A DNA stretch of 11,424 nucleotides, taken from the NCBI GenBank assembly GCA_012519525.1, contig JAAYQB010000042.1, positions 1 to 11,424 on the forward strand, given 5' to 3'. Below, piece after piece: positions 1-7,990 of the stretch (positions are counted from its first letter, which is position 1; every line of letters begins with the position of its first letter). The notes under the pieces were generated by a model. That model saw nothing but the letters and a program-made list of their open reading frames with translations, did no database searches and was not told where the DNA came from. The position numbers were made by a program, and so were the translations under genes. The stretch is from Bacteroidales bacterium. Lineage in GTDB: Bacteria; Bacteroidota; Bacteroidia; Bacteroidales; WCHB1-69.

Positions 1-8
1 AATTTAAA

Positions 9-761
9 ATGGATATTGATAATGTAATTAAAGAAGCACAAGATTTGCTTTCAAAGAATTCCGAGTGGAGAAATCGGTATAAAGGTTATGCTGAGGCGTT
101 TATTGCTAATGAGGAAGTCATTAGTTCAAATAAAAGAAGATTCAATGAACTCTCACCTCTTTATTTCTACATCTCAACGACAAAAATAAAGGAAGCAAAA
201 AACAATTTATTACTAGATGTTAGATATAGAGGACGAAGTGTAGCAACTTTGAAAGTAGCACAAGACAGCATTACACTTTCAACAAAAGATAAAAACACAA
301 ATAATAAATCAGTTTTTGAATGTGAATTTGAGTTAGATAACGTACCTTGGCTGGATAAAAAGGCTACAGCCTTTAAGAGTTTCTTCATTAACTACACTCC
401 CAGTATTAACAAAAAAGGAATTGATGGCGAGTGTAATCTTGAAAGTTTATTGTTGACAGAATTCTCCGGTAAAGGCAAACAAATAAAGAAAATAAAACCA
501 GTAAGATATCAAGGTATTAGGTTTGGAATGCCCACACCTTTGGGAGCAAGCGACCACAAGAAATTAAAATATTCAGGTTTTAGGGGTGGAGAAATTGATA
601 TCCTTGCAAGAACAGGTAGAGGTCGTGCTACATATTTGACAGTTATTGAGGTTAAAGATGAAAATAAACAAAATGAACCACCCAAAGACGCGCTTAAACA
701 AGCTATCAAGTATGCAGTGTTTATTCGTGAACTATTACGCTCTGAAAGTGGAAAAGACTAG
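9..761 (+). CDS. PD-(D/E)XK nuclease-like protein, C-terminus cut by amber stop
   Basis: A 250-residue protein of no family I can name, with the signature of a PD-(D/E)XK nuclease near its C-terminus. GGEIDILA (residues 193-200) supplies Asp197, IEVK (213-216) supplies the E-x-K pair Glu214/Lys216, and the following helix has Gln231 and Tyr235 as in the QxxxY motif of RecB-like nucleases. The first ~150 residues are charged and carry no motif I recognise; they may be a target-binding domain. There is no signal peptide or membrane helix, so it should be cytosolic. ATG at 9 is the first start, but only 8 bases of upstream sequence are visible and the frame stays open to the window edge, so the true start could lie further left. 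The frame stops at TAG 759-761, yet remains open afterwards to 962 (see next entry), so this is probably a truncated version of a ~317-residue protein. The core motifs lie before the stop, so activity may survive. DNA or RNA as substrate is unknown. Confidence 0.75.
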   Translation: MDIDNVIKEAQDLLSKNSEWRNRYKGYAEAFIANEEVISSNKRRFNELSPLYFYISTTKIKEAKNNLLLDVRYRGRSVATLKVAQDSITLSTKDKNTNNKSVFECEFELDNVPWLDKKATAFKSFFINYTPSINKKGIDGECNLESLLLTEFSGKGKQIKKIKPVRYQGIRFGMPTPLGASDHKKLKYSGFRGGEIDILARTGRGRATYLTVIEVKDENKQNEPPKDALKQAIKYAVFIRELLRSESGKD

Positions 762-962
762 TATAAAATATTTGGTTTCAAAGGCAACATTCCCAAAAAG
801 TTAACTATTCGTGTTGCTTGTGCTATGCGCGATGATTTCCCTGATAAATCATTTACAAAGCAGGAGTTTAATGTTGGAGATGATATAATTGAATGCCACT
901 ATATTTACTTCAAATATGATAAGAAACTGGGAGTATCAGATTTTCAAACTTCCTTGAATTAA
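762..962 (+). pseudogene. In-frame 3' remainder of the nuclease-like gene after the amber stop
   Basis: Directly after TAG 759-761 the same reading frame continues without a stop for 66 codons to TAA 960-962. The translation begins YKIFGFKGNI and includes IRVACAMRDD and ECHYIYFKYD, which looks like ordinary folded-domain sequence. Its TAA overlaps the ATG of the next gene (TAATG, 960-964), the typical arrangement of translationally coupled genes, which indicates that this was once the real end of the upstream gene. A single change of TGG (Trp) or CAG (Gln) to TAG would explain the break. There is no ATG start close to the stop; the only in-frame ATG (825) is 22 codons in, so this is not a good independent gene. 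A sequencing error at 759-761 or stop readthrough are the alternatives. Confidence 0.7.
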
Positions 963-2245
963 TGAAACTCACAATCCACAGCGGAACCAATCAAATTGGA
1001 GGTTGTATAACCGAGATTGAAAGCGGTGGTTATAAGGTTTTTATTGACTTTGGCGAACAATTGCCCGGAACAGAGGTTAAAGAATTGAGCCTAATAGTTG
1101 GATTAACCGGTGGAGATATTTCCAAAAGTGCATTGTTCATAACGCATTATCACGGCGACCATATTGGAAAAATTTGCGATACGGTTGCTGATTTACCGAT
1201 ATACGTGGGGAAAACCGCACTTGATATTTTTAAATGTCTTGAAACTAGATTGACTCACATACCTGACCGGAAGGAAGCCGAAAAACATAAAAGAATTGTT
1301 GAGCGTATTGAGACAATCAACACTTTTGAGCCATTACAAAAAATTATAATAGGAAAAATTACCGTCACGCCACTGCTTGTTGACCATTCCGCTTTCGACG
1401 CTTATATGTTTGTTATTGAAGCTGATAACAAACGAATACTACATACGGGCGATTTTCGCGGACACGGATTCAGAAGTAAAGGACTTATGCCAACTCTAAA
1501 AGCTTACGCACGAAACATTGATTATATTATTTCCGAAGGTACAAATATTCAACGCACAAATGATAAAATTAAAACAGAAAACGAACTACAAAGAGATTTT
1601 ATATCCTATTTTCGAAAATACAAGTACAACTTTGTTTTAGCTTCTTCAACTAACATAGATAGGCTATTTGCGTTGTACCATGCTGCTAAAAAAACAAGCC
1701 GTTGTTTTGTTTGCGATAGCTATCAAGCGAAAATTTTAAAAATAGTTTCAAAAAACCATAAGCAATACACTAAATTTTACGATATAGATTTCAACCAAAC
1801 AAAAAGCCCTGTAGGTCGTTTCTTTGAATTAAAACGTCAAGGACAAAATCCATTTTCTTTCGATGGTAAATTAAAATTGTATTTAGAAAGACATGGTTTT
1901 TGTATGCTTATACGTTCAAATGAAGCCTTTAAGCCACTCTTAGAGGAATACTCTAAATTAAACGACACTAAGATATATTATTCTATGTGGGACGGATATT
2001 TGGATAAGAATAAACCTGCTTTCAATGAAATACTATATAACTTTTTGGAACCTTACAATGTTAAAAATATGCACACAAGCGGTCATGCCGATTCGAAAAC
2101 ACTAAAAGCAATTTTTGAAACAGTAAAACCCAAAAGCGGCATTATACCTATTCACACGGAAGCACCGGAAAAATTTGAGGAGTTATTTCATCAACAAGCT
2201 AGTATTATTTTTCTTCGTGATGGGGAAGTATTTGATGTAAAATAA
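962..2245 (+). CDS. RNase J-like MBL-fold (beta-CASP) metallo-hydrolase
   Basis: A 427-residue metallo-beta-lactamase-fold hydrolase, probably a nuclease of the beta-CASP group (RNase J/CPSF-like). Ligands in order: THYHGDH at 61-67 (His62, His64, Asp66, His67), DHSAFDA at 141-147 (His142), HTGDFRGHG at 161-169 (Asp164), the beta-CASP acidic motif in SEGTN (191-195), SGHAD at 373-377 (His375) and PIHTE at 396-400 (His398). The last three are what separates RNase J-type enzymes from small-molecule MBL hydrolases. The insert between ~200 and 360 corresponds to the beta-CASP domain. It is shorter than housekeeping RNase J (about 550 residues) and has no extra C-terminal domain, so an accessory role is more likely than general mRNA decay. 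The ATG overlaps the TAA of the upstream nuclease-like frame by one base, implying translational coupling. Family assignment is firm; the nucleic-acid substrate is inferred. Confidence 0.88.
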   Translation: MKLTIHSGTNQIGGCITEIESGGYKVFIDFGEQLPGTEVKELSLIVGLTGGDISKSALFITHYHGDHIGKICDTVADLPIYVGKTALDIFKCLETRLTHIPDRKEAEKHKRIVERIETINTFEPLQKIIIGKITVTPLLVDHSAFDAYMFVIEADNKRILHTGDFRGHGFRSKGLMPTLKAYARNIDYIISEGTNIQRTNDKIKTENELQRDFISYFRKYKYNFVLASSTNIDRLFALYHAAKKTSRCFVCDSYQAKILKIVSKNHKQYTKFYDIDFNQTKSPVGRFFELKRQGQNPFSFDGKLKLYLERHGFCMLIRSNEAFKPLLEEYSKLNDTKIYYSMWDGYLDKNKPAFNEILYNFLEPYNVKNMHTSGHADSKTLKAIFETVKPKSGIIPIHTEAPEKFEELFHQQASIIFLRDGEVFDVK

Positions 2246-2379
2246 AAATTTACTAATAATAAAATTCAAGTATTTTGCTCTCAAAAGAGTTAATGTCAAT
2301 GGAAAAAAAAGTGTTTTTATTGAAAGTACTGTGTTAAAAAGAAAGATTAATAAAATAAATATTTTAAGTATAACTTATT

Positions 2380-3546
2380 TTAAAACAAGCAATTCATGTT
2401 TTTATAATTAAACAGTTGAATTTCTGCTGTTTCGTTTTCAAAATCCCCGGCATATAAAATAGCTTTGTTAGTTAGTCTATTTTCCAATAAAGTGCTTAAT
2501 GATTGAATACCTATTTCAAATTCAGGATGATAAGTTTGAGATGATTTAATTTCAATAGCAGAATAATCGTTGCCGTTTTTAAGTAGTAGGTCAACCTCAA
2601 CACCGTTACTATCACGATAGAAAAACAAATTACTATCCTTACCTTGATTGTGGCGATTTTTAAAGGCTTCCATTACAATAAAGTTTTCAAACAGATGTCC
2701 GCGCATTTTATCTCTTGCCAATTGTTGTTCCGTTTCAATGCCCAAAAGGTAACAGGCTAATCCGATGTCGCAGAAATAAAGTTTAGGCGTTTTGGTCAAT
2801 CTTTTTCTTATGTTTTCATAAAAAGGCGGTAACAACTTAAAGATATAAGATGCTTGCAAAACAGAAAGCCATGACTTAATGGTATTTACAGAAACACCCA
2901 CTTCGCTTGACAGTTCCGAAGCGTTAAATAAACTTCCTATACGTCCGGCACAAAGTCTGAGAAATGTTTGGAATTGTATTATATCTTTTATTTGCAACAA
3001 ATCGCGTACATCTCTTTCCAAATATGTTTTAACGTACGAAGGATAGAACAATTTAGGAGTATTCTCTGCTGTATATAGCACAGGATAAAATCCTGTTAGC
3101 AGCAGTTCGTCCAATGTTTTTTTATCTGCTTCTGTCTTTACTTCCTTGTATGACAGAGGCAGCAGTTCTAATACACCCGTTCTTCCTGCAAGCGATTGAG
3201 TAACTTTCTTTATAACTGAAAATTGAGAACTACCCGAAAGTATAAATCTTTTTTCCCGATTTTCATCTACCAATCCTTGTATATAGGAAAGCAAATCCGG
3301 TGCATTTTGCACTTCATCCAATATCATTCCTTCCTGATGTTGAGTAAGAAACCCAATTGGGTCATTTAAAGCAAAATGCCGCACATCCAAATTTTCTAAT
3401 GAATAGTAGGGGAGTTGCTTAAATACTTTACGCAATAAAGTTGTTTTCCCTGATTGGCGAGGTCCTGTCATTGTGATAACCGGAAAGTATTGATACATCT
3501 CAAGCATCACAGTAGCTATGTCTCTATTAATAAATTGAATAGTCAT
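2380..3546 (-). CDS. AAA ATPase with DUF4143 C-terminal domain
   Basis: A 388-residue ATP-binding protein of the widespread prokaryotic AAA_14/DUF4143 family. Walker A is GPRQSGKTT (28-36), Walker B is MILDEVQ (74-80), and LSGSSQ (103-108) is the sensor-like strand. LAGRTG (119-124) is the usual arginine-containing motif. A winged-helix-like stretch spans about 200-240 (ELSSEVGVSVNTIKSWL). The C-terminal half is DUF4143, ending in a PD-(D/E)XK-like fold with VEVDLLL (Asp319) and IEIKS (Glu332, Lys334). Length is normal for the family. The role of this family is unsettled; proposals include DNA-linked or toxin-antitoxin-like functions. The gene stands alone on the minus strand between two plus-strand blocks and has its own Bacteroidota promoter about 27 bp upstream. 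Start ATG at 3546 leads straight into the conserved N-terminus. Confidence 0.93.
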   Translation of the reverse strand: MTIQFINRDIATVMLEMYQYFPVITMTGPRQSGKTTLLRKVFKQLPYYSLENLDVRHFALNDPIGFLTQHQEGMILDEVQNAPDLLSYIQGLVDENREKRFILSGSSQFSVIKKVTQSLAGRTGVLELLPLSYKEVKTEADKKTLDELLLTGFYPVLYTAENTPKLFYPSYVKTYLERDVRDLLQIKDIIQFQTFLRLCAGRIGSLFNASELSSEVGVSVNTIKSWLSVLQASYIFKLLPPFYENIRKRLTKTPKLYFCDIGLACYLLGIETEQQLARDKMRGHLFENFIVMEAFKNRHNQGKDSNLFFYRDSNGVEVDLLLKNGNDYSAIEIKSSQTYHPEFEIGIQSLSTLLENRLTNKAILYAGDFENETAEIQLFNYKNMNCLF

Positions 3547-3572
3547 ATTTATGCAAATTTGAAGTTGTACTG

Positions 3573-3604
3573 CAAAATTACATAAACTTTTAAATTATTC
3601 CAAA
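3573..3604 (-). promoter_or_regulatory. Bacteroidota promoter for the DUF4143 ATPase gene
   Basis: Reading the minus strand, TTTG at 3604-3601 is followed by 20 bp and then TAATTTTG at 3580-3573, a full match to the -33/-7 pattern (TTTG, TAnnTTTG) of the primary Bacteroidota sigma factor. Transcription would start around 3565-3570, giving a leader of about 20-25 nt before the ATG whose first base is 3546. Confidence 0.6.
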
Positions 3605-3611
3605 TAATTTA
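3591..3611. repeat. 9-bp inverted repeat overlapping the -33 box
   Basis: TAAATTATT (3591-3599), spacer CCA, AATAATTTA (3603-3611): perfect 9-bp arms around a 3-bp centre. It covers the minus-strand -33 element, so it could be an operator for the ATPase gene. The arms contain only A and T, which makes a chance origin plausible in this AT-rich gap. Confidence 0.35.
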
Positions 3612-3735
3612 TGTAATATTATAAAAAAAAATAAAATATTAATTTATGATTTTTGTTTTTCCACTCATTTTTGACTATAGTATTTACTCTTTTATAGTGT
3701 AATATTAACTTAATATAATCGTCATTAAAGTGCAA

Positions 3736-3750
3736 CAATAAAGTTTATTG
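3736..3750. repeat. 7-bp inverted repeat in the divergent gap
   Basis: CAATAAA (3736-3742), G, TTTATTG (3744-3750): perfect 7-bp arms around one base, 66 bp upstream of the phosphodiesterase ATG. It may be an operator; no convincing plus-strand -7 box was found beside it. The rest of the 3547-3815 gap is AT-rich and shows no gene. Confidence 0.25.
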
Positions 3751-3815
3751 TTTATAGTTTATTACCATAAATTGCATAAGAAAAAACTCATTAATTTAAT
3801 ACAATATATTTTACA

Positions 3816-4961
3816 ATGAAAGCAAAATTATTGACTTTATTATCGCTTATCGGTTTTACTTTTTGGGCTCAATCTCAGGAAATTAGTAAGGGAGTAATGC
3901 GTTTAAACGAACTGCGTAAACCTGCTTGCAGAGAAATAATAAATATTCCCGATGTAAATGGGTACAAAGTACTGAAATGCGATTTTCATACCCACACTAT
4001 GTTTTCCGATGGATTCGTATGGCCCACTATCCGTGCTCAAGAAGCATGGCAAGAGGGATTAGACGCAATGGCTTTGACAGAGCATGTTGAATACCATCCT
4101 TTTAAGGATTTTATCGAAGTAAATCATAATCGTTCCTACGAACTCATTGAAGAAGTTTCTAAAAAAAACAATGTTATTTTAATTAAGGGAACGGAAATCA
4201 CACGACAAACACCCCCCGGACATTTCAATGCCATTTTTATAGGTGATGCTTCGTCTTATATCGAAGACAATGCTTCCGAAAAAGATGAGGAAGCAATAAT
4301 GAAAGCTGTTGAGCAAAATGCGTTTATCTTCTGGAATCACCCCGGTTGGCGACCCGCTATTGAAGGTTCGTATGAATGGCTGCCTTTTATAGAAGATTTG
4401 CACAAAAAAAATGCACTGCACGGAATTGAAGTCATTAACGGCTTCGGATTCCACATGAAAGCTCTTGATTGGTGTGTAGATAAGGGCTTAACCGTAATGG
4501 GCACTTCCGATATTCACAATCTCGTTGAACATGATTACGATAGGAGCAAAGACTATGTTCATCGCACCATGACCCTTGTTATGGCAAAAGAAAGAACGCC
4601 GGAATCTATTCGTGAAGCCTTAAACGCTGGAAGAACAGTTGCTTGGGCAAGTAAATATTTGGCGGGAAAAGAAGAAAACGTTAAAAATCTATTCAATGCG
4701 TGTGTGAAACTGTTGCCGAGTCATTTTAGTCAAGAAAATAGAGATGGAACAAAGACAAACTTTTACGAAATTCAAAATAATAGTGATTTGTATTTCGAAT
4801 TAGAACTCACAGCAGGGAAGGGGACTCAAAAAATAACGCTTTACCCCATGTCTTCACAACTTATTTCTGCTGAAGCAGGTCAATCGTCTCTCTCTTATGA
4901 TGTCATTAACGCCTATGTTAGAAGTGATAAGTATCTCAATATAAGTTTCGGTTTGCAATAA
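3816..4961 (+). CDS. Exported PHP-family phosphodiesterase (Sb-PDE type)
   Basis: A 381-residue PHP-domain metal-dependent phosphoesterase. Residues 1-20 form a signal peptide: Lys at 2 and 4, a hydrophobic run LLTLLSLIGFTFWA, and likely cleavage around AQS-Q at 20/21, so the enzyme should be periplasmic. PHP motifs: DFHTHTMFSDG (56-66; His58, His60, Asp65), LTEH (87-90; His90), IKGTEIT (123-129; Glu127), GHFNAIF (135-141; His136), WNHPG (173-177; His175) and GTSDIH (229-234; Asp232, His234), together a full metal-binding set. The last ~80 residues are strand-rich and lack PHP motifs. The arrangement matches the Bacteroidota proteins usually labelled Sb-PDE family phosphodiesterase, named after a Sphingobium enzyme that hydrolyses organophosphate diesters; the natural substrate here is unknown. 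The next gene starts 22 bp downstream, so co-transcription is likely. Confidence 0.85.
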   Translation: MKAKLLTLLSLIGFTFWAQSQEISKGVMRLNELRKPACREIINIPDVNGYKVLKCDFHTHTMFSDGFVWPTIRAQEAWQEGLDAMALTEHVEYHPFKDFIEVNHNRSYELIEEVSKKNNVILIKGTEITRQTPPGHFNAIFIGDASSYIEDNASEKDEEAIMKAVEQNAFIFWNHPGWRPAIEGSYEWLPFIEDLHKKNALHGIEVINGFGFHMKALDWCVDKGLTVMGTSDIHNLVEHDYDRSKDYVHRTMTLVMAKERTPESIREALNAGRTVAWASKYLAGKEENVKNLFNACVKLLPSHFSQENRDGTKTNFYEIQNNSDLYFELELTAGKGTQKITLYPMSSQLISAEAGQSSLSYDVINAYVRSDKYLNISFGLQ

Positions 4962-4983
4962 AAAGCAGCCAATTAAATTTGTA

Positions 4984-5766
4984 ATGAAGAAAGTTTTTTG
5001 CAAAGATAAATCCAAATTTATTGAAAGGAATAAAGCTCATCGGATTGAAATATTTTCCGAAGAACTAATAAAAGATTTACCTGAATTATTGAAAAAATAC
5101 CTTAAAGTTTGCGGATATATAAACACGCCTATTCCCGTAAATGCCAATGTGTTTTGGACTGAATCTTGCTTGAAAATGTCGCCGACCAAAGACTGGAATC
5201 AACTTCATACCGTACAGTTCAATTCTGTAAAGCCGATAGGAAGGTCAGCTTATATGAAAATATTGGGTATGCCGGTAGCAGCAAGAGATTTATATTGTGA
5301 TGGCTATGGAGAAATGAACGTAAAGCTACTGAATTTGATAAAAGTGGCTTTTGATAACAGTAAAGAAGTGGCTCAATCGGCACTGATAACGACATTCTGT
5401 GAATTTATGTTCATTCCGGGATATCTGCTCTTAGACAATGTAAAATGGGAACAGACAGACGATTATTCAGTTCAAGGAACACTCGTAGATAATGGAATTG
5501 AAGTATCCGGAACATTCTATTTTAACGAAGAAGGATTGTTTACACATTTTGAGACATTAGACCGTTATTTCACAACAGCCAAAAATACTTACAAAAAAAC
5601 AAAGTTTTCGACTATTGTAGAAAGCTATAAAACGCAAGGCGATTTAAAAGTTTGTGAAAAAGTAAAAGTTATGTGGCATTTGCCGGAAGGCGATTTTGAG
5701 TATTTTAAAGGAACAGTTGATAAAATAGAGTTTAATGTGTTTGATTTTGAAGGCAAAGAATTGTAA
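4984..5766 (+). CDS. DUF6544-like hypothetical protein
   Basis: A 260-residue soluble protein. Its pattern DLPELLKKYLKVCG (31-44), a stretch ending GMPVAARDLYCDGYGEM (95-111), WEQTDDYSVQGTLVDNGIEV (155-174) and SGTFYFNEEGLFTHFE (175-190) resembles the DUF6544 family from memory; that family has no established function. Many relatives carry an N-terminal membrane helix, which is absent here: the protein opens with a Lys-rich segment, so it may be a shortened, cytosolic member. The second half looks like repeated beta-strands, compatible with a lipid- or ligand-binding barrel, but this is a guess. It lies 22 bp after the phosphodiesterase and 29 bp before the nitroreductase, on the same strand, suggesting one transcript. 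Confidence 0.7.
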   Translation: MKKVFCKDKSKFIERNKAHRIEIFSEELIKDLPELLKKYLKVCGYINTPIPVNANVFWTESCLKMSPTKDWNQLHTVQFNSVKPIGRSAYMKILGMPVAARDLYCDGYGEMNVKLLNLIKVAFDNSKEVAQSALITTFCEFMFIPGYLLLDNVKWEQTDDYSVQGTLVDNGIEVSGTFYFNEEGLFTHFETLDRYFTTAKNTYKKTKFSTIVESYKTQGDLKVCEKVKVMWHLPEGDFEYFKGTVDKIEFNVFDFEGKEL

Positions 5767-5795
5767 AACCAAAAAATACACTAAAATAATATACA

Positions 5796-6524
5796 ATGTC
5801 ATTACAAGAAGTCCTTGAATTTCGCCGTTCTGTTCGCTACTTCGACGAAGCGAAAGAGCTAAACACTGAAAAAGTGAAGCACTGTATTGAACTGGCGACT
5901 CTTGCCCCCAATAGTTCCAATATGCAACTGTGGGAGTTTTATCACATTACCGACCCTGAAATGTTGAAAAAAATATCTCATGCTTGCATGGAGCAAAAAG
6001 CAACAAAAACAGCTAAACAAATCGTAGTTTTCGTAACTCGCAGAGATTTACATCGTAAACGTTCAAAGGCTATTTTGGAGTTTGAAAAAGAGAATATTGC
6101 TCATAATAGTCCATCGGAAAAACAAGAGAGGCAATGGAAAGATCGCCAACTTTACTATAACCGCTTAATACCGTTTATGTACGGTCGATTTTTCGGATTA
6201 CTTGGAATTTTTAGGAAGATTCTTACTACATCCATCAGTCTTTTCCGTCCAATGACAACATCGCTTTCTGAAAGTGATATGCGTGTGGTTGTGCATAAAA
6301 CTTGCGGTTTGGCGGCACAGATTTTTATGATTGCCATGGCTGAAATCGGTTATGATACCTGTCCACTGGAAGGATTTGACAGCCGTAGAGTTAAAAAATT
6401 ACTTAAACTACCTTGCAGTGCCGAAATCAATATGGTGATTCCTTGTGGAATTAGAAAAGGAACACTTGGAATTTGGGGAGAACGGTTTAGAATACCGTTT
6501 GAGGAGGTATACAAAAATATATAG
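5796..6524 (+). CDS. Nitroreductase family protein
   Basis: A 242-residue FMN-dependent nitroreductase-fold oxidoreductase. RRSVRYF (10-16) is the N-terminal phosphate/FMN-binding arginine motif, LAPNSSNMQLWEF (36-48) is the second flavin loop, and the helix HKTCGLAAQIFMIAMAEIGY (167-186) followed by CPLEGFD matches the dimer-interface helix of the family. The C-terminus GERFRIPFEEV (228-238) is also typical. A Lys/Arg-rich insert at about 83-165 makes it longer than minimal members and may alter substrate access. Such proteins reduce nitro compounds, quinones or flavins with NAD(P)H; the substrate cannot be told. The gene sits in a close series with its neighbours (29 bp before, 39 bp after). 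An EFR1 flavodoxin-ferredoxin gene, a common genomic companion of this family, lies 2.1 kb downstream. Confidence 0.88.
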   Translation: MSLQEVLEFRRSVRYFDEAKELNTEKVKHCIELATLAPNSSNMQLWEFYHITDPEMLKKISHACMEQKATKTAKQIVVFVTRRDLHRKRSKAILEFEKENIAHNSPSEKQERQWKDRQLYYNRLIPFMYGRFFGLLGIFRKILTTSISLFRPMTTSLSESDMRVVVHKTCGLAAQIFMIAMAEIGYDTCPLEGFDSRRVKKLLKLPCSAEINMVIPCGIRKGTLGIWGERFRIPFEEVYKNI

Positions 6525-6563
6525 TTGGATTTAGTAATAACCTAAATATCGATTGAATTCATT

Positions 6564-7064
6564 ATGAGTATCGAAACTATAAAAAAATATTTGCTTAACT
6601 GTTTTCTCTTGACACTTCCGATTATGATATGGAATATTGTCTTGACAAACAAATTGCCACAAGAGTATCAACCCGATATATTTTGGAAAGATATTCCCGC
6701 TTGGTTGAAATATGCTGAAAATATTTCAAGGACATTGATTTTCATACTTGCATTTCTGATGCCTCTGCGCATTTCAACATTAACACAAAAACGGGGATTT
6801 ATTTTATATGTAGTCGGAACAATAGTATACTTCGTTTCTTGGCTTATCTTGATTTACTTACCAGACAGTAGCTGGAGTAGTAACATCTTTGGATTTATGG
6901 CACCTGCATACACCCCATTATTATGGCTAATAGGAATCGGACTTATTGGGAATTCATTTTATTTCAATCTGCCCTATAAACGCTGGTTTTTTATTTTGAC
7001 AGTAATCATATTTCTGATATTTCATAATTTTCACGCAATGACAATATACTTTAGGATACATTGA
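6564..7064 (+). CDS. Small multi-pass membrane protein, unknown function
   Basis: A 166-residue protein with about five hydrophobic segments: roughly 9-28, 53-70, 79-98, 112-131 and 140-156. It has no catalytic motif and no family that I recognise. A polar loop containing PQEYQPDIFWKDIP (32-45) lies between the first two helices. It follows the nitroreductase gene by 39 bp in the same direction and is probably the last gene of that transcript, because a 188-bp gap with a candidate promoter follows. Role unknown; a membrane partner for the redox protein is possible but unsupported. Confidence 0.7.
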   Translation: MSIETIKKYLLNCFLLTLPIMIWNIVLTNKLPQEYQPDIFWKDIPAWLKYAENISRTLIFILAFLMPLRISTLTQKRGFILYVVGTIVYFVSWLILIYLPDSSWSSNIFGFMAPAYTPLLWLIGIGLIGNSFYFNLPYKRWFFILTVIIFLIFHNFHAMTIYFRIH

Positions 7065-7222
7065 TTAACCATAATACAAATAAAAGTAAGAAAATAAAAC
7101 TGATTTGTAAAAGTGTAAGTGTATGTAATATAACTCTTAATAAAAAAAATAACGTTTAGTTGTTTAATAAAATCTTAATATAAATTTAATTTACTTTCTT
7201 TCAAACTTATAAGTAATATAAC

Positions 7223-7230
7223 TACTTTTG
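7223..7230 (+). promoter_or_regulatory. Candidate -7 box upstream of the membrane gene pair
   Basis: TACTTTTG (7223-7230) is a full match to the Bacteroidota -7 consensus TAnnTTTG and lies 22 bp before the GTG start at 7253. The -33 position 19-20 bp upstream reads TTTC/TTC rather than TTG, so the promoter would be weak or activator-dependent. The remaining gap 7065-7222 is AT-rich with no visible gene. Confidence 0.4.
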
Positions 7231-7252
7231 TATAAGTTTAAATATTAGATGT

Positions 7253-7987
7253 GTGAAAACAAAATCAATTTTTCTAATAGTTTTTTCAATTGCACTTTTT
7301 TATATTGCTTGGGGAGTTTCTCAACTAATAAGTATTAAAACGCAACATTCATTACTATCAAATATAGTGTTTTCTATTGTTTTCACGGGTTTAATCGGAG
7401 CTTTTATTCCGATATATTTCAAGAATAGATTTCATTGGAGCTACAATAAACCAAGTTCAAACAAAATACCAGCTTATCTTTTCTTGATTTTAGCTATTTT
7501 GTTTTCAACAATATTATCGGGAGCTTTTGTGAAAGTCATTGAATTAAAATATTCTTGGAGCCTAATTCTGAAATATATACTCTTGTTTTTTCCGATGTCG
7601 CTGGGAATTGGATTATTTGCATTTTTATTAATCCCGAATACAATACAAGATTGGGAAAAGAACAATATGAAAAGTGTATTGTTAATCATTTCTATCAGTA
7701 TCTTTTTCTTTCTGTCTTTTTACATTGATTCATTGTTTCAAGATATAGAATTAGCTGCTACTATGGGATTTATCGGCTTATTATTAGGTATGGCTTATCT
7801 CTTTCTTAGAAATTTTTGGATTGTTTACTCGGCTCTTTTTATAATTATGTTAGTGAACACATTGGCTGACAATAAATACGATGAATATAATTTTCGGATT
7901 GTAATTATAAGTACTTTACTTTCTTTAACAATATTGACTTTCGATTTTATAAAAAATAGAAAAATCAAAAACTTAACAATAGAATAA
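7253..7987 (+). CDS. Multi-pass membrane protein, degenerate CPBP-like
   Basis: A 244-residue protein with about eight hydrophobic helices. The start is GTG at 7253, 22 bp after a -7 box; the ATG at 7249 is in another frame, and the GTG gives the expected MKTKSIFLIVF membrane-anchor start. The layout, and the segment GFIGLLLGMAYLFLRNFWIV (172-191), resemble the third conserved region of CPBP (CAAX protease/bacteriocin-processing) intramembrane proteases. However, the EExxxR and histidine motifs of active members are not seen; the corresponding region near 108-130 has no Glu-Glu pair. So it is either a catalytically dead CPBP relative or an unrelated membrane protein. It is followed 3 bp later by the DUF4386 gene, implying co-expression. 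Confidence 0.65.
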   Translation: MKTKSIFLIVFSIALFYIAWGVSQLISIKTQHSLLSNIVFSIVFTGLIGAFIPIYFKNRFHWSYNKPSSNKIPAYLFLILAILFSTILSGAFVKVIELKYSWSLILKYILLFFPMSLGIGLFAFLLIPNTIQDWEKNNMKSVLLIISISIFFFLSFYIDSLFQDIELAATMGFIGLLLGMAYLFLRNFWIVYSALFIIMLVNTLADNKYDEYNFRIVIISTLLSLTILTFDFIKNRKIKNLTIE

Positions 7988-7990
7988 AAA

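Noticed and set aside
2275..2295. Possible terminator CTCT-CAAA-AGAG after the MBL gene
   Set aside because: Only a 4-bp stem and no T-run follows; too weak to call.
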